Positions 41,597 to 51,700 of a stretch of DNA of 64,000 nucleotides are shown here, in pieces; the stretch's first letter is position 1, and every line of letters begins with the position of its first letter. The position numbers and the translations under genes are program-made. The notes beneath the pieces were generated by a model. The model was not told the origin of the DNA and did no database searches. It saw only the letters and a program-made list of their open reading frames with translations. Origin of the DNA: a virus; the IMG/VR virus record IMGVR_UViG_3300006737_000030, positions 1 to 64,000 of that record; one strand, given 5' to 3'.

Positions 41597-44500
41597 TTAC
41601 CCTATTTTTGTAAACGTCATTAAAGTATCACCTTTTGAACCATGACCGATAAAACCATTACATGTTGATTTAATTTTAAATCTGCATCTTTGTTGTGTAA
41701 AATCACTTATACTAATAATACTTTGTAGATTTAGATTTTGCTGTGTAGAATGATAAGTTACTGGGTCGGCTGCAAGACACTTAAATTTTCCTTCTCTTAC
41801 ATGATCCCAACTAGTTCCTGCATCATCACTATGTTCTATATAAGCATAAAAGAATCCCACCTCGTTACCATTACCACCTTCTTTATAACCAGATGAACCA
41901 AATCTGACATCAAAATTTACTTGCCACACACCATTACTTGGGAATGTAAATGCACCAGCAGTCTCTGTCATACCTGCACCTTTCACTGCAAATGGAGCAG
42001 GAGATCTAGCAATTGCAGTTTGTGTATGTGTTGTAACATCACCTATAATTACATCATTAAATTTTTGACTTCCTAATGAACCAACTCCACCATTACCTGG
42101 ATATTGTGCACTTCCATAACCATCAGCACTATCATGAGTAAGGAGTTGATTACCTTCAAACCATTGATCTATTTCAGCAAATCCTAAACCACCACCAATA
42201 GCTTCCTGTTGATCCTCCCAGTCATCATCAGTATATGCAGGGTTTGTATTACCATCAGGTAAAAACTTTGATGGATATAAATCTTCTATTTGTGTTAATT
42301 CAGGATTTAATGATTTAATAAATGCCATCATATTATCTACAGATAGATCCTGTGCTTGAGACTTTGTTGGATCTCCACCTGCTTTATTGTTATTATAATA
42401 ATCTAATGCTGCTGTAACATCAGCACCAAGATCTGTTAATGCTTTAGGAAGTGCAGTTTTCTTTCTCTTCCTAAATTTCATCTTACCTGCATCAATAGAG
42501 ACTTTATGCTCATCTCCAACCCATAATGAATTATCTGACAGGAATAAGTGTCTTATCTTATATGATGCATTACCTAAATCATATGCTGCATTTGTTGTAG
42601 GAATAATATGACCAGTTAATTTTATTTCACCATCTACTTCTAATCTATTACTTGCACCATCATCTAGATATGTTTGTGCCAAATGAGGTGAAGCATCTAC
42701 CCACTGTGTACTATCTCCATCATTATAATTAATCTTTAAACTTCCTTCATCGGTCTTCCACCACAAATCACCTGTAGCAGGTGTTGCTGGAGCAGTAAGA
42801 CTCATACTTACATTAGCACCACTAGTAGGTGCATCAGTAAATTCAAGAGCATCTTCAGCAGCATTAACCTTTAAGAACTTACCATCTTGACCAGTAAAAT
42901 CACTAGGTACATCTGATAATGTTAAGAAGTCAGAAGCACCTGCTGCTCCTGGATCTCCTGTATCACCCTTCATTCCTTTACGGAACGTACTGTGATCTGG
43001 GTGTATCGGATATACTGTACATTGTCCAGTACCGTCAGATGGTATGAACATACCAATATTAAAATAATAATCACCAGTACCTGTTTTTCTTAAATATGCA
43101 GATGCAGTAGATAGAGGATCAGTAGGATCACAATTTGCTCCTACCTGCCCCGATTTCCACCCACCAATATCTCCTTGCTCCCAATTTTCATTATATGTCT
43201 TTACCCATATCTTATTACGTGGCATATCAATAACAAAGTGCCAATCATTGATATCTTCTCCTACAGTGTTATCATTAGGATCCCACTCATATCCATTATT
43301 CGGCCAGTCCCAACTAGTTCCTGATACAGAATCTCCTCCATAGTACCTGTCAGTAGAACTAACCCTACTAAAACTAAACCAATGATCAGTAGCAGTATTA
43401 GCACCGTTTATTTTATCTGATATCCTTTTACTGCCAGCATTGTAATTTGTTGGATCATTATTATCACATCTAGTAGTTTGTTTATCAGCAAAGTACCATC
43501 CATTATAATTGTCAGTACCATATGAGAATGTTTGAAGCATAAATTCATATACTTTATCATTGTCTAATTTTTCAAACTTGAGATCTACATGTCTATTAAC
43601 ACCAGTATTAGCAAATTCTGCTTTGATTCCAGATATGGCTGGTTCGAAATTTGGTGAACCATAAGTTACTGCTGTATATGTAGCACCACTAGTACTTTCT
43701 GATTGATCAAATACTGGTACTGATACCATACTTCCACCACCACCACCAGTTCCTGGAGGTGTTGCCCAAGTATTATCACCTCTCAAGAATGTTGTATTAT
43801 CTTTTGTTCCTGTTGCATCAATTTCCCATACTGTACCTGAAGATGATACAGTTATGTCTCCTTTGTCTCCATCAGTAAGTGGAGCACCTGCTAGAGGTGG
43901 ATTAGCATCTACCCAATAAGAATCAGGAGTCTCATCTGTATAATAAATCTTAAGTCTACCTTCTAATGAAGACCACCACATATCACCAGCAGTAGGACTA
44001 GCAGGTGCATTAGCACCAATAGATACAGTTGAACTGCCACCACCACCTGTTCCATTGTCAACAGCAGTAATTATTCCTTTAGCATTAACAGTAATATCTG
44101 CATTTGTATAAGAACCAGCAGTAACACCAGCAGCATTAGGTAAAGAGAATGTTGCTTTTTTATTAACACTATCCCAATCAATATTAAGATCACTAGTACC
44201 AACTAATTCTACAGATGGCACAGGATTACCATCATCTATAGATGGGTTTGATTTTAATATAACATGATTAGATGTACTTGTAGAACCTTCCAAAGAATAA
44301 TTGGAGAAATATCCCCAATCTGTTCCATCAAAGAATTCCCAAATATCACTTCCTTCATTGAATCTTACTATAGCATCTGCTAATGCAGAACGTTCAGCAA
44401 TAATTGATGCATTTAATGATGGTTGTATTGGTGTGTAGATATCTACATTTCCAGAACCAGAACCAGTAAAATCTGCACTTAAAGTAAGTTGAGTACCACT

Positions 44501-45592
44501 ATCTATTGATAATATAGTTGTTCCTGCTGGTGGATTTGTCAAGCTACCACTATTAGTGGTAATAACAGAAAATGATTGACCTTGAATAATACCAGTAGTA
44601 TCAGCCATTGTAACTATAGGAGAACCTCCTGTAGCAGTTACATTATTATACCTACCAATATCATTATTTAATGTAAGACTACTAGTACCAACTGCAGCAT
44701 TTTGTGATATGTTACTTTGAGAACCACTATATGATAAATTTCCTGTGATGGTAACATCTTGGAAAGTAACTGCTGTAATTGTTGTTGCACCTCTAGCAGT
44801 TACAGAACCTAAAGTATCTGATTCTGATTTTAAATATCCTTCAGATCCATGATCACCCCAACTATATGCACTGTTCCAATTAGTAACATTTGTTTGTGTA
44901 ATGTTTTTAATATAAGATGGAATAGTAGTATCAGTTGCCCAATCAAATGCATCTACATCAACATCTATAGCTCTCCAGTTACCACTTACAGTGTTATAAG
45001 CAAGAACTTGATCTGAATCAGGTGTAGTTGCAATATCAACATTATGAAGATGACTTAAACCAATGGGAGATCCACTTTTCTTAAAGTTACCTGTAACATC
45101 TATATCACCTGTAACATTTAAATCAGTACCATCAAAAGTTAATTTAGAACTATCTTCTAATGCACCAATAGTACCAACAATAGGTATTCTACCTGCAGTT
45201 AAATCACTAACTGTAACAGATGCAAATACACATTCAGCACCTGTAATATTAGCACCAGTATTACCAATAACTGTTCCCTGACTGGTAAATGTAGTTGAAT
45301 CTATACCACCATCTATAACAAGTTTATCGTTAGTACTATCCCACGTTAATTTGCTTGTATCTATTAATTCTCCACTTGCTCCAACGATTACAACTCTTCC
45401 CTCTGTTAAATTACCAAGAGTAGCAGAAGTAGATGATATACCATCTTGAAATGTTGCTACTGTACTGAATGTTTTATATCCAGTAAATGTATAAGTTCCC
45501 TCACGAGTCTGATTCAGATCATCAGCAATCTCATTGATTTCTTGCCTCTGATCTTCTAGACTAAAATCTTTAGCGACATTTCTTAAAGTCAT
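41597..45592 (-). CDS. Long tail fibre protein (1331 residues)
   Basis: A 1331-residue fibre starting MTLRNVAKDFSLEDQRQEIN, a short coiled-coil attachment segment shared with 33313-34749. A shaft of repeats follows: VTVSDLTAGRIPIVGTIGAL, NLTEGRVVIVGASGEL, WNSAYSWGDHGSEGYLKSES. Later parts have two APASPTAGDMWWSSLEGRLK-type modules, a short collagen-like segment (KGDTGDPGAAGAS) and a C-terminal domain with AGMTETAGAFTFPSNGVWQV, similar to the C1q-like domain of the neighbouring 720-residue fibre. It overlaps the 62-residue gene upstream by ATGA. It is probably a long tail fibre subunit. Confidence 0.86.
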   Translation of the reverse strand: MTLRNVAKDFSLEDQRQEINEIADDLNQTREGTYTFTGYKTFSTVATFQDGISSTSATLGNLTEGRVVIVGASGELIDTSKLTWDSTNDKLVIDGGIDSTTFTSQGTVIGNTGANITGAECVFASVTVSDLTAGRIPIVGTIGALEDSSKLTFDGTDLNVTGDIDVTGNFKKSGSPIGLSHLHNVDIATTPDSDQVLAYNTVSGNWRAIDVDVDAFDWATDTTIPSYIKNITQTNVTNWNSAYSWGDHGSEGYLKSESDTLGSVTARGATTITAVTFQDVTITGNLSYSGSQSNISQNAAVGTSSLTLNNDIGRYNNVTATGGSPIVTMADTTGIIQGQSFSVITTNSGSLTNPPAGTTILSIDSGTQLTLSADFTGSGSGNVDIYTPIQPSLNASIIAERSALADAIVRFNEGSDIWEFFDGTDWGYFSNYSLEGSTSTSNHVILKSNPSIDDGNPVPSVELVGTSDLNIDWDSVNKKATFSLPNAAGVTAGSYTNADITVNAKGIITAVDNGTGGGGSSTVSIGANAPASPTAGDMWWSSLEGRLKIYYTDETPDSYWVDANPPLAGAPLTDGDKGDITVSSSGTVWEIDATGTKDNTTFLRGDNTWATPPGTGGGGGSMVSVPVFDQSESTSGATYTAVTYGSPNFEPAISGIKAEFANTGVNRHVDLKFEKLDNDKVYEFMLQTFSYGTDNYNGWYFADKQTTRCDNNDPTNYNAGSKRISDKINGANTATDHWFSFSRVSSTDRYYGGDSVSGTSWDWPNNGYEWDPNDNTVGEDINDWHFVIDMPRNKIWVKTYNENWEQGDIGGWKSGQVGANCDPTDPLSTASAYLRKTGTGDYYFNIGMFIPSDGTGQCTVYPIHPDHSTFRKGMKGDTGDPGAAGASDFLTLSDVPSDFTGQDGKFLKVNAAEDALEFTDAPTSGANVSMSLTAPATPATGDLWWKTDEGSLKINYNDGDSTQWVDASPHLAQTYLDDGASNRLEVDGEIKLTGHIIPTTNAAYDLGNASYKIRHLFLSDNSLWVGDEHKVSIDAGKMKFRKRKKTALPKALTDLGADVTAALDYYNNNKAGGDPTKSQAQDLSVDNMMAFIKSLNPELTQIEDLYPSKFLPDGNTNPAYTDDDWEDQQEAIGGGLGFAEIDQWFEGNQLLTHDSADGYGSAQYPGNGGVGSLGSQKFNDVIIGDVTTHTQTAIARSPAPFAVKGAGMTETAGAFTFPSNGVWQVNFDVRFGSSGYKEGGNGNEVGFFYAYIEHSDDAGTSWDHVREGKFKCLAADPVTYHSTQQNLNLQSIISISDFTQQRCRFKIKSTCNGFIGHGSKGDTLMTFTKIG

Positions 45593-45777
45593 TTAACTAA
45601 TTTCTTAAGGAGGGACTTGATCTCGGACATTTCTTCCTTCAAAGTATTTAGTTCTTTGATGGCATTCTGAAATTCACCCGAAAATGATTTAGGTGCTTTT
45701 GGAGCAACATTGATTATTGCTCCAGTGTTAGTATCTCTAACAAAATTCTCATGACCTTTAACTTTAAGATACTCCAT
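45589..45777 (-). CDS. 62-residue small phage protein with C-terminal coiled coil
   Basis: The start MEYLKVKGHENFVRDTNTGA and the coiled-coil end EFQNAIKELNTLKEEMSEIK match, from memory, a family of small conserved proteins of T4-like cyanophages. The ATG at 45777 lies two bases before the upstream stop ends (TAG at 45779); a TTG at 45792 would extend it by five residues. Its stop overlaps the next start (ATGA), so it is coupled to the fibre gene. A role in assembling or registering the long fibre is possible but not shown. Confidence 0.78.
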   Translation of the reverse strand: MEYLKVKGHENFVRDTNTGAIINVAPKAPKSFSGEFQNAIKELNTLKEEMSEIKSLLKKLVK

Positions 45778-45778
45778 T

Positions 45779-48700
45779 CTAATAAGAGGCAACTGCCCTC
45801 ATGTCCTGTATTTTAGGAACATAAGAAGGATCAGATGTCTTCATAACAATCTTAATAGCGAAAGAAGAAAAATCTTTTAAACTATCAGTAGTATATCTCA
45901 ACTCTTGATAAGAAGATTGTTTTTCATACTGTCCAGAAATACTATTTTCAGATGTAGCAATAATGTCTTTATTATCTGGACCACCATCAGCATTAAAATA
46001 TTCCCAATCAATATCATTAAAATTCTCTTGTGATGCTAACAGTTTTGTCTTATAAAGAACCTTAACATCTTCAATATCTTTAACATTAGCAGTTACATAA
46101 ACATTAACTGCAGTTGCAGGAGTATCAATAAAGATCTCTTTAGTAACATATTTCGAAATACCTGAAGTGTTAAGAGAACCGTCTTCAGGAACATAATCAA
46201 CACCATTATCATATGCCATTGATTTAACTTCTGCAAATTTTGAAGTGTCTAAAGTAGATCCTTCAAAATCAATAAGTTCTCCCTCACGGAATATATCATT
46301 AATCTGATCACTTGTTGATGCTGTTCTAGCATAATCACTACCAGCAGTAATAGGACTTATGTAATTACTGTTAATAGGATTCTTATCGTTCTCTATAGTT
46401 AAAGACTTGGTTTTGGAATCCCATATAATTACCTTACCACTTACCTTATTATCATATTTCTCACTTAAATTAGATGGGTTATATGCAGTAACAGTTGATC
46501 CTGTAACAAAATTAGGAACCTGTTCAAATATACCAGCAGTAGTAATTACGACAGTATCACTAGATAGATTTCCACCATCTGATTGAACACTAAATGTTAG
46601 GGGTTCACCTACTTCAAACTGCAAAGAATTTTTAACTTTAACATAAACATCATTATTAACAACACGCAATACTTCAGAAGATGCTTTGGAATTTACACCA
46701 GAAACATTTTGACCAGTTGTTATATCTTGACTATTTCCACTAACTGTAAATTTATAAACTGGATATAATTTAATAATTTGATATCTCTTTCCATATCTAT
46801 TTTCTGTACCAGTAGTATTCTCAACTCTATTAGATCCTAATTTAACAGAACTAGTTCTTAAATCAATCAAAGGAGATAAATGTGATTTAGTTGATGAAAG
46901 ATCAATCTTATAAACTAGTGAATTATCAATACCATTAACGGTTTCATTAATACTAGAAGCAACAACCTTTTGATTTAAGAAGAATTGCTCTTCATTCAAG
47001 AAAGTAGTTTCTTTTGGTGACTGTGAATAGGAACTATAATTTGTAGTTGAAGAATCAACAGGAACTACATTTGTTGTAGTTACATAACTATCAATTTTTG
47101 TGTTAGATGTTTGTAAGTATGGAACCTGTGCATATAGTTTCTCATACTTTCTATTGTATGATGCTAGTACATTTGTACCACCACCAAAACCTGTAGTTGA
47201 TGCTCTAGCAGGACCAACAACTGTATAAGTATCAATACCAGAGTTAGCAACTGTATAAAGAGTATTTTCTATATCACTAACTTCATAACCAGCAAAACTT
47301 TCTATTCCTTTAAAGTAAACTTTAGAATTTCCATCCGTTTCAAATCCATTGTCACGATGATTTATCTTAACTATATTACTATTGTTCTTAAACAATGCAG
47401 ATGTTGCAGTACTATTTGCTAAAGCATATGTTTCTGCAGGGTCTACTGCTAATTTTTCATAACCTAATTCTTCGTTGGTTAATAGTAATTCAGCAGTTCT
47501 ACTAATATCAAATTCTGCTCTGTAAAGGGTAAATTTGATATCTTCAAATAAATCTTCTGTCCAATTATCAACGTTTTGTGACTTAAATACTGAACCTAAT
47601 AGTGGTTGTGTATTAACAACCAATCCAGAAGAAATATCTGTCTCACCAAGTCTAGATGACCATATCTCATACTCTGTTGTATCGCATTCAATATTAAGAG
47701 CATAATCTGTATTATCTTGTAGATATACAGGATAATTAAAATTAAACCTTGTGGGAATAGTTGAGTTAACTGTGGTATCTGTATCAACAGCAATACCCAT
47801 TCTAACTGCTGGTTCATCTATAATAATTTCAGATTCAATAACTGCTCCTGTAGCAGCAGAACCTGATCCTCTAACAACAACTGCAGGTGCTTCTGTATAT
47901 CCTCTACCAGATATAGCAACTTCTGCTAGATAAAGTTGTCCATTAGATACCTTAACAGATCCAGTAGCATTACTACCACCAGGTAATTGTGGACTCTCAA
48001 CTGTAATAGTTGCTCCTTCATAACCAGAACCTAATGTAGTAACATTTAGTGCTGATACCTTACCAGCATCTTTAGCAATCTTTAAACCAATTGTTGCATT
48101 ATTAGCATTATTATATTGTGTAACACTATTCAAAGTAAGATCTTCATTTTCTTGGAATGAAGTACCATTATGGTTACTCAATACAAATGTATATACTTGC
48201 TCGTTAGTAATAGAGATCCTACCATCACTAGTAGGTAATATCTCAAACATATTTCTATCATATACCTTGGAAAGAGGTCCAATGGCAAGTGATCTACTAC
48301 CAGTTATATTCTCTCCAACTGTTAATGTTATATTTCCAGAAGAATAAACTTTAAGGAATGTATCTGGATATAAAGTAACTTCAGATCCAGGTAAGATATA
48401 CTTTCCTGGTTTCTCACTATCTACATTACTCAAATAAACTCTTATAGGAATAGAAGTACTCTTCTTGGAGAAGAATAAGTCTACACCAGTAGAGAACATA
48501 CCACCTTCAAAGTTTTCTACTTTAAATGTCTGTGCAAGTGGATTAGGTCTAGAAATATTTTCAGTATTACTATCAATCAACTGAACACCTTCATTTGCTT
48601 TGAAGAATGCTGGTGCAGTAGAAATAATAGATGCAGGATTCTCTGGTAAAATACCAGTTGCATAGAACTTAACTTCAGCATAAGCATCAACAGAATTCTT

Positions 48701-51700
48701 ATCTGAATCTGTAGAACTAGAAGTGAATCTAATTGTCTTTATACCTGTTGAGAATCGTATTTCTTCTGAAGTATCATCATATTGAACCTGATTAACATCT
48801 CCACTCCAAGTAGTATTTTCTTTAGGAGGATTACCTGCAGGAACTAAAAGAATACCACTAGCATTACCATACTCATCTGTGATGATAGGTGTATTAAATG
48901 AAGTTAATGAATTACCAGCAACTCCAGTAAATCTAGAATCTGATAATACCCATCTACCAATATTTCTTTGCTCCATAAACACATAAACTTGTGTCTTTGG
49001 TTTTAATCTCTTAAGAACAAATTTAACTGGAATAGATCTTGCGAAAAATCTTAAAGAATCTGCAACAGTAATATTGTTAACAGTTTTATATCCAACACCT
49101 TTTGCTATTTCATTATTTTGAGGACTAATATTAGAAGAACTCGATACAGAAGCATTGTTAACACTAGATGATACTGAATCGGAATTACTTTCTGATAATG
49201 GATTTATATTATAGAAAGTTTTATTAACACCAACCCAATTCACTACAAACGAATTGTATATACTTGAGAAACTTTCTGTAGTATCCTTTTTAAGGAATAT
49301 AGAGAATAATCCAGTATTATTATCAGTCAATAATGGTGCAACAGTACTATCATACCATTGATCAACATTAGGATTTAATGAAGCATCACCAAGATATTGT
49401 ATAACAACAAATGGGTTAGGATTAATAATTTTTGTAGCAAATGCATTATGAGCATAAACTATATCAGTGTATGGAAGAGTAACAACATCGTTATTATTAA
49501 CATATCCAGCAATATCTCTTTGATAATCTCTACTATAAATTTCTGTTAATTTAAAACTATCTTCCTTTACCTGTGGTCGTAGAACAGATTGCTGTGAATC
49601 AACAGAACACTTATAATCTATGGAGTTAAGATTACCAGCACTATGTGACTCATAATTATCAACAACAAATCCACTCTTAACTCTATCAATACCAAGAGCA
49701 TCTTTAACTTGCATGTTTAATGCTTGTTGCTCTAGTATACTTAAAGTTGTGTAGTATTCTAATCTTTCAATTCTCTTCTCAAGTTTACCAATATCCTTCA
49801 TTGTATAACGCTTATTATCCACAGGGATAATTCTCACATCCTTACTTGATCTAGTAAAAGCAGGGATATACATGTAATACAATGCAATACCATCCTCAAT
49901 CATCTCTGGTTTAGATGGGTTTAATGAAGAATTACCTTTCTTGATTACAAAATTACCTTTGTTATTTAAAAATACACCATCAATCCTATCAAGATACTGT
50001 GACTCTGTAAAGGAAACAGTATATGGAAGTAACTTACTTGATGCTGGAGTACTAGAAACAGAACCACCAGGACCAGTAAAGTTGATATATTCAGTTTGAG
50101 ATAATATAGAATTATCTTGGAAACCAGAAATGATAGCAGTGGAATCTACTTTAGGACGGAAATCAATAACATTTCTTAAATTAACAATACCATGAACAGT
50201 AGAGTTGAAAGATGGAACATTATCAGCAATAACACCATCTTCATGAACATACGAATCAACTGTTGAGAAATCACCTTGAGTGTGTTCAAAGTAATCAAAA
50301 GCAACAACAACTTGACCAGTTGGTGCTTGGAATCCTGGTTTTAATACAAGTCTAGAAACATCATAGAATGTATCTCTTTGCCCATCATCAAAAGTAAATC
50401 TATGTGTTATATCAGTACCTACAACTAAATTACCATTAACATCAACTGTAGGTGGTGCGGATGTAGATCCTTCATATATGTACTTAACTTTATAAACATC
50501 AGAATAAGTATAAGATTCTGTGCTATCACTATCATAATCAATACCTCTCAAAGGTATTACTCGATCACCAGCAGCAGTAATAATAATTCTCTTATTAGTT
50601 ACAGAATTCTTTGTTTTTGGTTTTGCTTTACTTATCTCTAATGTTGCAGTTAATTTAAGTTTAGGGAAATTAGCAACATTGGTACCAAAATGATTCTCTG
50701 GGAAGGTTAAAGTTAAACTTCCTGATGATAAACCAGATGTTGGATCAGCAATATTCTTTGTCTCTACAAAATCTGGAGAGATGTAAATAATATCTCCTGT
50801 TTCAACACTAGTTGAACTACCCTTATCATGAACAGTAATTAAGAAATCATTCTCATTAAATTCAGAGAATCTCTGTGTACCAAAACCAAGATATGCAACG
50901 AAAGTTATATTACCTCCAGTAGAAGTACCAGAAACAACAAAATCTCTTCTAATATAGTACTTAATTTGTGTATCTTCTGAATTCTTAATTAAACTATCAA
51001 TCTCTTTACTTCCTGTTGGGAATATTAATGTAGAACCAGTTCCACCAGAAACAGTTGGACGTAATCTTACTACTGATTCTGATAAAACATCATCTGGCAA
51101 TGCAACATTTATATTAATTCTTGATTTATTAGTACCTTGTGGAATAGTCGCACTTTCAACTACAAAACGATTAATACGACCAGTACTATCATTAAATTGA
51201 ATGATATCACCTTGTGTTACTGATTCAGCAGCATTAGCACTAAATCCATTACATTCGAGATATCTATATCCTTTAGTACCAGAGAATGTATACTCTGTTA
51301 CTGCTTTAGTTTCTGAATAATTAGCATCAATAGTTTCTATATCAGCACTAAATTTACCAGAATCTCCAAATGTTGAATATAATGATTTAACACTTTGAGA
51401 ACCATATGTAACTACAGTATCTCTAAACAAAACAGGTGTAATATTAGCACCAGAACCAGTACTAACAGAAACTGTTGGTGGAGTAGAATATTCTACAGAA
51501 ACTGCGTCACGATTATTAATTTCTATTTTGTATAACTGACTTCCTGAAACACCAATAGAAATATCAAGTGATTCATAATCAATACCATTAATAGAAACTT
51601 TATCAGTAGATGAATAACCACTTCCAACAGAATTAACAATCAAATGAGATAGAGTATTTTCTCTAGCAATTCTTAAAAGACCACCCTCTTCACTAACAAG

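Noticed and set aside
42930-42990. Collagen-like region
   Set aside because: Only four or five Gly-X-Y triplets occur (KGDTGDPGAAG), also seen near 39990-40030. Too short to call a collagen-like repeat domain; mentioned within the gene entries.
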